From Polychytrium aggregatum (lineage: Eukaryota; Chytridiomycota; Chytridiomycetes; Polychytriales), in contig NW_026516448.1 in the NCBI RefSeq assembly GCF_025602895.1, positions 1 to 40,037 on the forward strand: a DNA stretch of 40,037 bases. The letters run 5' to 3'. Below are positions 1 through 9,817 of this stretch, one piece after another. The notes under the pieces were generated by a model that worked only from the letters and a program-made list of their open reading frames with translations, was not told the origin of the DNA and did no database searches. Each line of letters begins with the position of its first letter. Within the stretch, counting starts at the first letter, position 1. Both the position numbers and the translations under genes were made by a program.

Positions 1-138
1 CTGATCACCGTCCAGCCATCCTGAGGACCGCCTCCGACAGCCAGCCGCGATGATGACCGATCCGCGTCTAACTATAGCAACTGCTCCTCCTCGGCTTGCT
101 CTTCTCCATTCCACTCGCTCTCTCGCACTCCCCTCAAG

Positions 139-561
139 ATGAACGCATCAAGATCGGTATCAGCATTATTGGGTGCGGCGACTACAGCAGCCTCATGAAC
201 TACCGAGCCAAGCGGTCCAAGACACCGATCCCGCCCGAGCATTACGAGGCGCCCGTCTTTGTTGAGAGCCTCCGTCGCCACGATCCGGTGCATTTGCCAT
301 TGCAGTTCAAGGGCCGAAGCTTGCTCCTGCTCCACGGCGGTGACGACAAGCTCGTGCCGAGGCAGCTGCAGCCAGGGATTCGTGCAGGAGCTCCGGTCCA
401 AGGTCTATACTCGAGCCGGACCGCAGGAAGAAGGTGTGGCGGTCTTGGCCGACGATGCCGCCACCGGCAGACTCAAATGGATCGTTGAGCCGGGCGTGGG
501 ACACACTTGCAGCCCCTTCATGGAGGAGCAGAGCCAGCAATGGCTGTGGTCCAGCCTGTAA
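139..561 (+). CDS. alpha/beta-hydrolase, 3'-terminal exon (5' partial, apparent frameshift)
   Basis: This is the C-terminal part of an alpha/beta-hydrolase-fold protein. The start at 139 is a splice acceptor (CCCTCAAG) preceded by a pyrimidine-rich tract, with a CTAAC branch-like site near 69-73. The first frame (codons from 138) reads through an IIGCGDY segment and a LLLLHGGDDKLVP segment, which is the usual acid-residue strand and loop of the fold. The protein then continues only in the +1 frame (FVQELRSK, then a VEPGVGH segment that carries the likely catalytic His) to a TAA at 559-561. The switch falls around 371-379, where one extra base would explain it. No plausible intron fits. It is either a real frameshift (decaying gene) or a sequencing error. 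The substrate is unknown. Confidence 0.6.
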
Positions 562-1411
562 CGACCAGCCGCCAGCGCCTCCGAAATGAAAGTTGCTGAA
601 CTGCAGGCCACCGGGCTGGGCAGCCCCCCATCGTCCACAGATCTCCACCGTGTCCTTGCACCTTGACGTCGCCGAGAGTGTGCGCTGCAGGGTGCTCCGG
701 CAGCCCTGTTTCTCCCTTGCCTTCCCTTCCCTTGCCTTCCCTTCCCTTCCCTTCCCTTCCCTGGGCTGTCGCTGGCGTGGTGTGGTTGTTGAGTCCATGT
801 CCAGGACCAACGCGATCCACGTGATCGCGCAGCTTCTGGATTTTTTCTTTTCGGAGCCGTCACCACCGCCCACACCCTCCTCCGCCAGCAATCGAGCGCC
901 GTTGCCTCGGCTGGATGTCTGCAACTTGATGATCGAGTCGATCGAACGTCTGAGCGAGCAATACCAGGTGCGCTTTCGCTCTGCCGCCGCCGCTGCCGTC
1001 GCATTTGGTGCTGTGTCATGCCAGGGCTGCCGCCGCTGCCAGATCTTTCCTGCATGAGCGGGAGCGGCTCCTCGTGACAAGCGGAGAGCGATGCCGGCAG
1101 CACCCAACGTCTGGCCTGGAGCTGCTCGACAGTAGCCAAGACCACTCCATGAGTCTTGGGCAGTAGCAAGGGCAGGCATGGGCTCGCTCGCTGGTCCATC
1201 GCTTTCGGCCAGCAGGCTGTGGTGCCTTGGCTGACAATTTCGCTGATATGGTTGCTGAGAACCCAAGCACATCCGGGCCGGGCATCTGACCGAGCAGAGA
1301 TCGCTCTCTAATCAACATCGCTTTGTTTCCTTGGGCGGCTCGCGGGCACATTCCGACAGAGACTTGACAACAGTGTCGCTCCTAGCCGCCACGATTGGAT
1401 AACACGCATTC
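562..1411. other. intergenic region with unassigned coding-like stretches
   Basis: No gene can be named here. The plus strand has an open stretch at 593-1057 whose later part (about 790-972) looks protein-like (acidic and hydrophobic mix, GTGCGC donor-like site after CAG at 972). A second coding-like stretch in another frame lies at about 1040-1167. No splice path that I tried joins them convincingly. A CCTTCCCTT-type pyrimidine repeat occupies about 712-770. The long minus-strand frames across this region look like shadows of high GC content. Confidence 0.35.
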
Positions 1412-1700
1412 ATGGCCATTGCCTCCGTTCTCCACTCCTGGAAACTCTGTCGCACCTGCTCCGTCATCAGCCGTCTGCCTTCTTTGCGCGACCTGCTTCG
1501 TTTGCAATCCGCAAGGCTCGTTGAATCTCGTACCATGAGCGACCAGCCCTACCGGCGCTACTACAGCCCCACCCCGTATGACTTTCGGAGCTCGTCTCCA
1601 TATCCTCAGCACGTCACCGACGATGCCCATTCCCAGCCTCCCGAGCATCCTGCCCGCGGCGGTCCGTCGCCGCTGCCTCCCCAGGCCTCGGAATATTACT

Positions 1701-1738
<38 letters not shown>

Positions 1739-4700
1739 AGCTATCCAGCCGGAGCCTACTACCACCCCAACTCGATGTATGCCTATCGCCCTCCGGCTTC
1801 ATATGCTGCATCATACGAATCGTTCCGGTCCCACTCACCTAGCCCCACCCCGATGCAACCGGGCTTCCACCAGCACGCCTATCACTATGCCTATCCGTAT
1901 GGAGCCACGCCGCATCCCAACCCGGCCGTCTACATGCAGTCGCAACAGCTACATACAGGTGGGACTGATATGGCCCGTGCTCGGCAGCGACCGTCTCTAG
2001 AGTCTCCAGTTGAGCCTGAGCCCGAGCCCGAACCCGAACCCGAGCCCACCAAGAGAAGCAATCCGCCCCCAAAGGCCAGCAACGCTCGCTCCAAGGCATC
2101 CCGCAACCGTAATCCGCGCGAGCCCCCGTCCTCGCCCTCAACTTCCTCTCCGTCGCCGTCCCCGTCGCAGTCGGTTTCTGCCGAGAGCGATGGACTCGCC
2201 AAGAGCCGGGCTGTCGTGCAGACCTACTATGCTCTCTTCGGAAGCAGCCCCAAGGTCGAGATCGTGAACCGCCCACATCCCAACAAGCCCAACGGCGAGT
2301 TTGTTGGCTTGCTCCGGCTCCCAGTTCGGCAAAAGAGCCCCGTCCTCATCGAGGTTGCTGCCCGAAACAAGAAGCTGGCTCGTTCGTTGGTTTTGCAGAA
2401 AGCCTCGCGCTACATCGAGAGCCTCGCCGATTCAGCCGATCTCCAGACCAAGACTGGGCGCAAGCTCACGCATCATCTGCAAGCCCATAGCCCGAGCCCG
2501 AGCCCTTCCCGATCGGGTGGGCATCCCCGACAACACGGCGACCCGTCCCGCTCGGGTCGATCCAAGGGTCGCCATGAGCGCAAGCCCGAGCACCGCATCT
2601 ACTTTGAGACCAGGCCCCCTGTCCGCGACGCCTCGCTGGTCCTGCCGCCGAACCCGAACGAGTTTGTGGAAAAGAAGTTTGTCGAGTTTTACTGCGGGCG
2701 GACCAAGCAGCCTGTGCCCGAGCCCACGTACCACCACATTCACATCGAGAAGGGCTCATTCCTGTGGGGCGTGCAGATGCTGCTCCCACAGCATTCCCTT
2801 GGCGAGCTGTCGATTTCGCAAGTCCACGCCGTGGCAACCCACCGACAAAAGGGCGAAGCGCTGCGCCTTGCATACCGCGATCTGGCCGCCCGCATTCTGG
2901 ATGCAACGCCCTCGGTGGTCCCCGAGGCCTTCAGCATCCACAGCATCCCCTTCAAGAAGCGGCTGCAGGATATGCTCGACAACCCCATTGTCGCCGATCT
3001 GCCCGATGACCTGGCCAAGCAGGCACAAGAGTTTTTACGCAGTATCGATAGCAAGACGTTTGTGTCGGCACTGCCCACGACCCAGTCGAGCTCGAGTGGC
3101 CTGAGCTTTGGAGCCTCCCAGGCCTGGGAAGACAATGAGCCAGCCCGCCCGCTCGCAAAGCCCATCCTGCCGATCGAGATTCCCGTTCCGGACGCTGTAC
3201 AGGCCTCGACGTTGCCCATTGCACCGCAGTACCAACAAATCATTGCCTCGATCGAGAGCAACCCCGTTACAATCATCGCAGCCGAGACCGGCGCCGGCAA
3301 AACCACACAGATTCCGCAGTATATCCTCCAGCACTTTGCCGAGAAGCAGCGGCTGTCCTCCAACCAAAGCGCAGCTGGCCGCGCGCCGAGCATCGTCTGT
3401 ACACAACCCAGACGCATTGCTGCCATTTCGGTGGCCCAGCGAGTCGCGGAGGAGCGTGGTGAGACGCTGGGCCGTCGCAGCGCTGTCGGCTATCAAGTGC
3501 GTTTCGACGAGGTTCGGCCGACATCTAATCCCAAGGTTGGACAACTCGGTACGTATACCAGAGCCAGCTCTGCGTCTCGCATACCCATAGCTTGCGCATC
3601 GATCCGAGGCACGAACTGACTCCCACCGTCTCCCGTTGCTTGGATGTCACCTGCGCCAATGTCACCGATCCCTCACCAAATCATGTCCATCAGTGTTTTG
3701 CACATCCGGCATCCTTCTCCGCCGCATCCAGACCAATCCTTCCCTGGACGGCATTAGCCACATCATCTTGGACGAAGTACACGAGCGAGATCTGGTATGG
3801 CGGCCACAGCTGTTCCTGTTCAGGCGAGGCAGTGTTTGGGCAACAGTCCACTCGTCCTTTGAGGCCCAGCACCAGCATACGCAATGAATCGGCTCCTTAG
3901 GCGTGAAGAGAGCGGCTACCACAAGTTCTAGATCACTGGCCTGTGCAGGCCGTCCATAATGGAGCTGGCGTTGCTGATTGCGCCCCTGCATCGGACCTCC
4001 TATGACCGTGAATCTAACCTGACCCTGCTGCCCTCCTTCTGACAGAACACCGATATCCTCCTGATCATTCTGAGAAACTTGTTGAATCGTCGGTCGGATT
4101 TGAAGTTGATTCTAATGTCTGCCACGGCAGACACGGTGCTCTTCCAGGAGTATTTCAAGGGATTCGGCCTTGTCAACGGCGCCCATCGCCATCCGCCTGT
4201 CCTGAGTATCCCTGGCCGTGTCTTCCCCGTCACAGAACACTCGCTCGAAGATGTTGTGGACATGATCGAGCGATCGCCCTATTCCTCCGCCCTCAAGGCA
4301 AAGTCCACCCATCACTATATTGATGTAGCCTTCAACTCAAGTTACCGCCCAACCCGGAGCCATCATAACGAGCCCGACCTCCCCGTCGAGTTGGTGGAGT
4401 CTCTTATCTGCCACATCTGCTCTCGTGGCGAGGAAGGCGCCATCTTGGTGTTCTTGCCTGGGTGGAGTGAGATCGACGCTGTAAACAATCTGCTCAAGCG
4501 GGATGCCTACCGTCTTGGCTTCAACAACCCAGACAAATTTCGGATACATACCCTGCACTCGTCGATGCCGCCGTCGGCTCAGCGGGATGTCTTTGTTCGC
4601 CCGCCTCAGGGCACGCGCAAGATCATCCTGAGTACCAACATTGCCGAGACCTCGATCACGGTTCGTCCATGATGCATCTGCTCGCTTTGGGGGCGCTACC

Positions 4701-6781
4701 TGATTGTGCTGCATCGTTTGGCAGCAACTATCGATCCCCGAGACGTCCTCACACTTTGGCACTGCAGTTTGCTTCTCCCGTGCATGCGGCCAACTTCAGA
4801 CATAAAAGAGAGAAGGGTGCCAGATACACAGGCACCCAGGCACCCAGGTGTATACCCATGGCTTTATGGCTCTTTTACTGACTTTGCGCTATATATACAC
4901 ACTCTGCCCAACCACAATCCGGTCTTATCCACTCATGAAATACTGTCACGCTCCGGTTTCAAGATCAATGATGTGGTCTTTGTGATCGACTCGGCCAAGG
5001 CTCGTATCAACATCTACGATCCCCAGCGACGGATCACATCACTCAACCCCGTATGGTGTAGCCAGTCTAACGTCAAGCAGGTGCGTACTCCAACACGTTT
5101 TGGAATTCTGTGATGCAGCATTCACGAGCGGTCATAGGGGAGATGGGCTGTCGTGAGAGTACAGAAGTGGCTGGGATCGATTGTGTCGCGCTGGACAGTG
5201 TGAAAGTGCTAGAATGCAAACTGACACGTACCTCACTTGCAGAGAAAGGGACGCGCTGGAAGATGTCAAAGCGGATTCTACTACTCACTGGCTTCACGAC
5301 GACAAAAGGAGAGTCTACAGGCCTCCATCTCGCCCGAGATGCTGCGTGTTGATTTGCAGTCAACTTGTTTGAAGATTAAGGCACTCGGGTTTTCCGAGCC
5401 AATCGCACGCATCTTAGAATGTGCCCCCGAGCCACCTCCGCGACGCAACATCAATACGGCCATCGCCGAGCTCAAACTCCTCGGGGCCCTGTCGGCCAAC
5501 GAAGACCTCACCTCGCTCGGGCTGCTGCTTTGCGATATGCCCGTCGATCCCTGGATCGGAAAAATGGTGGTTCACGGAGCCATTTTCCGCTGCCTCGACC
5601 CGATTCTGACGATCGCAGCGATCATCGAAACCGGCCGCGGAATCTACTCGATCCATCCCGCCGAGAAGGAGCAGGCCCGCAAACATATCTTCCGCAACTT
5701 TGCGCGAGGCTCCGAGAGCGACCAGGTGGCGGCCCTGAATGCCTTCAACATGTTCCTTGAAGCCGAACAAGAGCGCCGAGGATCCGAGTTTGCCTACAGC
5801 AACTACTTGCATCTCGTGAGCCTTCAGACGATGAAAAAGACACGCATTCAGCTTCTCAAGGCGCTCGAGGACTCGGGTATCGTGCGCAGGAGCAGTTCCT
5901 GGTCGCCAGGGCAGATTCCCATCGGGCAAACCGGCGGAAAAGATGTCAATATCAACAGCGACAACATGGGGCTGGTCCGCGCTGTGCTGGGCAGCAGTCT
6001 CTTCCCCAACGTTGCTGAGGTCATGGATCGCGACGTCTATCGCGGTCGTGCCTTTGAAAAGATGCGTATGCCCTCAGGCAGCGTGCTCAAGTGGCGATCC
6101 AGCGATGATGGATCCTCGAGTGGGACTGCAGCTCGGCGCACCGAGCCGCCACAAAGCAAACAGACCGCACAATCGACTGCATACGGCGCAGCCGGCTTCC
6201 GAGAGGGTCAGTCCACGGTCCGGACGCTTGACACGAACGACGTCCTCGATATCGATGACGATGATGATGATTCGGTCTCGGACCTGCAGGACTTGGACGA
6301 TGGCGGCGACACTGCCAACGACATAATGGAGACCAAACCCCTGCCGGCTCGACTGGTTTGCTACCAAGAGCGCCATCAAGTCGACGACATGGTGTTGATG
6401 CGTAATACCGTCAAGGCCGAACCACTGGCGCTCCTGCTTCTGACCCGCACCGAGTACCAAACGACACCCAAATTCGAGATGGGCAACAGCGGCAAGATCT
6501 ACCTGGATGGATGGCTCGGCATTGCCCTCGGCTCGAATCTGAAGGCTGAGACCCTGGCGACCCTGCGAAACCACATCCAAAACTACTGCGAGTGGCTCAT
6601 CAGCGAGAATCTAAACAAGGGCAACAAAACAGAGCGCATTCTCGAGAATGTAACCCAGAGTCGTGCCCCAAGCTCGTCCAGAGGTTCATCCCGATCAACA
6701 TTGACACTCGGTCCTTCGCAGATCCGTCAGAAAGGCGAGAGCCTTGTGTCAATCGTGGCTGAGGCAGTAAAGTCATCCTAG
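1412..6781 (+). CDS. DEAH/RHA-type RNA helicase with N-terminal low-complexity and dsRBD-like region
   Basis: Predicted exons are 1412-3548, 3694-3794, 4046-4660, 4964-5080 and 5243-6781 (1,502 aa); all phases agree. Visible helicase motifs are Walker [11 protein letters not shown] (~623-632), motif Ia QPRRIAA, DEVH box (739-742), SAT (~771), NIAETSIT, and motif [10 protein letters not shown] (990-997, split by an intron). HA2 and OB-fold-like regions follow, then an acidic Asp run coded near 6250-6310. The N-terminus holds a 12-residue polyQ (CAG tract), a Glu-Pro repeat and two segments resembling degenerate double-stranded-RNA-binding domains. This is the DHX9/29/30/36/57 group of ATP-dependent RNA helicases; I cannot fix the orthologue. 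A second in-frame ATG with a good context (ACCATGAGC) lies at 1535. The 41 residues before it are basic and Asp/Glu-poor, so a mitochondrial presequence is possible. Confidence 0.93.
1703..1738 (+). repeat. CAG trinucleotide tract coding polyglutamine
   Basis: Eleven CAG codons plus one CAA encode 12 consecutive Gln near residue 98-109 of the DEAH helicase. The near-pure CAG run would be expected to vary in length by replication slippage. Confidence 0.9.
3549..3693 (+). other. DEAH helicase intron 1
   Basis: GTACGT donor and ATCAG acceptor, phase 1. Removing it restores the [13 protein letters not shown] segment that follows motif Ib in DEAH helicases. The other introns of this gene are 3795-4045, 4661-4963 and 5081-5242, all phase 0. 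Confidence 0.85.
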
Positions 6782-7361
6782 CGGGGCTCGGTTGTCATCC
6801 ATTGCGCAACGAGGCGGCCATGCTCTCGTCCGTGACCAAGTAACATTCCAAATTCACACCGTAGACCCACCATGCCACATCCAACATCACACAAGCACAC
6901 CTTACGACAAGCACCCGCACTTTCATCTTTGGCCTGACATTGTCGGTGTTTCGCGTCAGACACATCATCTAAGCACTGACTTGAACTGAAATAGACTGTT
7001 AGCTCCGGGAGTTCGAACCCTGTCCCTGCTTCGTTTGGATAATATGCTTGGAAAACAGGATCAGGAACTGAGACGGGACGAGCTCCAGTATCAGGAATAT
7101 GAATTCCCATGTGGCTGGGTTCTGAAGTGTTGTCGCAGCTCTGAATCCGGTCGGTGACGCTTTGATGCGCGAGGAACCCAGGAACACTCACCAAAGGGAG
7201 GGGGGGTTGCCGATATACAAATTTGTGGAAGAACGAGCGTTGGCGACGCTTGATGTTATCCGATGCTTTGGTATATCTCGCAATCACTTCATTAGCCACA
7301 CTCGTCCATTTGCTCGATATCTTACGATAAGTCAATAAGAATCTTGTTCCATCACAAGGGA
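6782..7361. other. intergenic region, no gene seen
   Basis: This stretch lies between the helicase stop and the left arm of the inverted repeat. Open frames are short or run as shadows into the arm minisatellite. A TTCGAA-containing stretch near 7010-7035 resembles a tRNA T-arm but has no partner arms. The last 20 bases or so before 7362 weakly match the flank of the right arm. Confidence 0.6.
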
Positions 7362-7452
7362 TGCTCCACCGCGCGACGATGACAACGGATCCCGTCGAGG
7401 GTGCGGGATCGAGTGGGCGGGATCGAGTGGGCGGGATCGAGTGGGGAGTCAA

Positions 7453-7567
7453 ATCCAGTGCATATCCAGTGCATACCCAGTACATATCCAGTACATATCC
7501 AGTGCATATCCAGTGTATATCCAGTGTATATCCAGTGCATACCCAGTGTATATCCAGTGCATATCCA
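7453..7567 (+). repeat. 12-bp minisatellite (CCAGTGCATATC-type), left arm
   Basis: About nine to ten imperfect 12-bp units, each CCAGT followed by GCATATC, ACATATC or GTATATC. The only base difference I found between the arms lies here (7516). Confidence 0.95.
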
Positions 7568-7931
7568 AGTCGAGCCCCCACACCGGCAGCCATGGTGCTG
7601 GCCTCCGATGCTGCTGGGAGGTTGCATTTGCATCTGATGGCGCTGCGCCAGTCGCACTGCTCCCGTTACAGGCCGTGTGTCTGAATGACAAAGGGATCGA
7701 CACTGATTGTCGCAGACGGTGAGAGACATCGACGACACAAACGGCGGTGTTGACAAAGGATTCGCAATAGATGCAACAGACAGACGCATCAGACAGACGC
7801 AGCAGATAGACGTAGAGCCGAACAACACCTTCGGGGTCAACCACGAAGACGGCAATGGCAATGACAATGGCAATGGCAGTTGCAGACCGGGCCAGAACAA
7901 CAGAAGCGATGCGGAGGAAAACAAAAGCAAA

Positions 7932-8004
7932 TGCCGCCTCCCGGGATCGAACCGGGTGCCTTAAGATCTTCAGTCTTACGCTCTCCCAGATGAGCTAAGG
8001 CGGC
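7932..8004 (-). tRNA. tRNA-Phe (GAA), copy 1, left arm
   Basis: A complete 73-nt cloverleaf: acceptor GCCGCCT/AGGCGGC, D-arm GCTC/GAGC, anticodon stem TAAGA/TCTTA with loop CTGAAGA (anticodon GAA), T-arm CCCGG-TTCGATC-CCGGG, discriminator A. There is no intron. The A box (TAGCTCATCTGG) and B box (GGTTCGATCCC) are intact. The downstream T-rich run TTTGCTTTTGTTTT can serve as the Pol III terminator. Confidence 0.98.
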
Positions 8005-8141
8005 TTAGCATCGTCGTAATCCAGATGACACTCACGAAACCACATCAACCATCATACCAAACACGTCACATCAAGGCAACATGCCAAACAAACCATATTA
8101 AAGCCGTCATCAATCACGACGGAGCCATAGGTATGATACAC

Positions 8142-8255
8142 ACCGCACACCGCACACCGCACACTGCACACTGCACACTGCACACTGCACACTGCACACT
8201 GCACACTGCACACTGCACACTGCACACTGCACACTACACACTGCACACCGCACAC
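8142..8255 (+). repeat. 7-bp minisatellite (GCACACT)n, left arm
   Basis: About 16 units of GCACACT with GCACACC variants at both ends. It lies about 140 bp upstream (5') of tRNA-Phe copy 1. Confidence 0.95.
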
Positions 8256-8748
8256 GGTGCAGCGATGAGGCCAATCGATATGCGGGCACTCTGGCATTGG
8301 CCCGAGGACGCCAATGTGATTTGGAATCTATGATCTGAACCAATGCGGCGCGCGGCTCGACATTCCCGGCCCGAAGCCATAGACAAACCGAGGCACAGAG
8401 GCACATCGAGACACACCAAGTCACAGAGGCACACCAAAGCCCAGAAGCACCCTGAGCGCATACCTCAAACGGTGGCGGATGTATTGGGCACAGAGACAGC
8501 TCGGACAGCAGCTGTCGTCCACATCACATCCCTCCAAAACTTTTGACCACGAGCGAAAGAAAACAAAGAAAGGAAGAGAAAGAAAGGTCGTGGCCACCAC
8601 ACAGAATCAAAAGGCAACAAGCCACCACAATCACAGACATTGAACATTTGTGCGAGCACAATCAGAGGACAAGAGTGATTCGGCAGGTGTTGGAGGCAAA
8701 GGGCCGTTGAGGGAAACTCGACAGTGCGGGCTCCCCCTCCAGCGCAAA

Positions 8749-8820
8749 ATCGGATTCAAGATTGGATTCAAGATTGGATTCAAGATTGGTCTCAAGATTG
8801 GTCTCAAGATTGGATTCAAG
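8749..8820 (+). repeat. 12-bp minisatellite (ATTGGATTCAAG)n, left arm
   Basis: Six 12-bp units. The fourth and fifth carry GTCT in place of GATT, giving an internal pattern of variants. Confidence 0.95.
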
Positions 8821-8831
8821 GCTTCAAAGGT

Positions 8832-8887
8832 GAAATGGAGTTGTCGAGGAAATGGAGTTGTCGAGGAAATGGAGTTGTCGAGGAAAT
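8832..8887 (+). repeat. 17-bp tandem repeat, left arm
   Basis: About 3.3 copies of AGGAAATGGAGTTGTCG, directly after the 12-bp minisatellite. Confidence 0.95.
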
Positions 8888-9141
8888 CGAGCCTTGGCGG
8901 CTCAGGCGCATTCAAAGCGTTGGCCGAGAGCAGACCGATGGATGCCGCAACAAAGATGTTCGGCCCCTTCTGGAGCTGTCTTCACAGGAACTGCCGTCAC
9001 AAATGGCGTGAGATGGCACTTGAGGCTCAGACGGCACCCTCGCAGCGCCACGAAACGTGAACTCTATCGCAATCAGGGGCCGGTGACTTACTTGAACACT
9101 GCCTTTGGCGTGACCGCGGCTCCCACGGTTCCCATGAGCCA

Positions 9142-9414
9142 TCACTTTCTCCCACGGGCACTGCGGCTTCCCTTCGAGGATGAGTCGCTGTTATCACAGC
9201 CGCGGATGCTGCAGCTTGGGATCGATGATCTACCCGAGTTTGAATCCCAGCCGGCATTAGTTCGACCAGAATTATATGCATCGGGCGGACAGGAAGAGCC
9301 ATTGGAATAGCCCTGGGCAAAGCCGGCTGAATAGCCATTTGTGTAGGCCTTGGTGTAGCCGTTCTGGTAGCTCTTTTTGGTCCCGTTGGAGGATCCGCCG
9401 CCGTACATTTCCAT
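9142..9414 (-). CDS. small Gly/Ser/Tyr-rich protein (90 aa), left-arm copy
   Basis: An unrecognised 90-residue protein. The ATG has a favourable context (CGAAAATGG). The protein is low-complexity, rich in Gly, Ser, Asn and Tyr, with no signal peptide or membrane segment. Residues 16-39 form six consecutive tetrads with an aromatic residue first and usually Gly last (for example YTNG, YSAG, FAQG). The tail is Ser/Arg/Lys-rich with three scattered Cys. A TATTTAAG box (9641-9648 on the complementary strand) lies about 230 bp upstream. A GTGAGC...CACAG pair between it and the ATG could be a 5'-UTR intron. It is identical to 27061-27333. It could be a genuine structural or condensate-type protein, or a chance ORF. 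Confidence 0.45.
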   Translation of the reverse strand: MEMYGGGSSNGTKKSYQNGYTKAYTNGYSAGFAQGYSNGSSCPPDAYNSGRTNAGWDSNSGRSSIPSCSIRGCDNSDSSSKGSRSARGRK

Positions 9415-9640
9415 TTTCGACAGTTGAGAGGCTGGAGCGTCAATGAAGGACAGAGATGCCAGGTGGTCAGTGGGGTCGGCGTGATATTGCTCAAAGCTTG
9501 TGCAAACGGGAGCTGTGATGCATCAACAGCCGACAGGCGAGTCGGCGAACCAGCGATGGCTCACCAGAGACGAGATGAGGAACTTGGGTGTTGGTAGGAT
9601 TGTTCCTGGGAACCAAGAGCCTCGGATGCCGATGGCAGGC

Positions 9641-9648
9641 TTAAATAG
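9641..9648 (-). promoter_or_regulatory. candidate TATA box of the small Gly/Tyr ORF (left arm)
   Basis: TATTTAA on the minus strand, the only TATA-like element near the ORF start, about 230 bp upstream of the ATG. The mirror site is 26827-26834. Confidence 0.35.
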
Positions 9649-9745
9649 GGATCAGAGATGAAGATGATGCAGGTGACTGATCACGAGAAGCTCAGCGGCG
9701 CGACCGAGGAAGCTTCGAAACAGAGGCAGGGTCGGGATGCAGATA

Positions 9746-9817
9746 TTGATGTGTTGATGTGTTGATGTGTTGATGTGTTGGTGTGCTGATGTGCTGATGT
9801 GCTGATGTGTTGATGTT
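9746..9817 (+). repeat. 8-bp minisatellite (TTGATGTG)n, left arm
   Basis: Nine 8-bp units, TTGATGTG with CTGATGTG and TTGGTGTG variants. Confidence 0.95.

Larger units (their letters stand above)
8256..9141. other. arm segment without an assigned gene
   Basis: Apart from the two minisatellites at 8749-8820 and 8832-8887, I see only short shadow frames and an A/G-rich stretch around 8540-8590. The right-arm equivalent is 27334-28219. On the sense strand of the small Gly/Tyr ORF this is its downstream flank. A GTAAGT site about 50 bp past the stop hints at possible 3'-UTR splicing. Confidence 0.5.

Noticed and set aside
307..1272. Long minus-strand open frame of 321 codons
   Set aside because: It runs antisense to the hydrolase exon and through a pyrimidine repeat, with no domain. 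It looks like a GC-rich shadow frame.
7005..7040. A possible tRNA T-arm containing TTCGAA
   Set aside because: No acceptor, D-arm or anticodon arm pairs with it on either strand.
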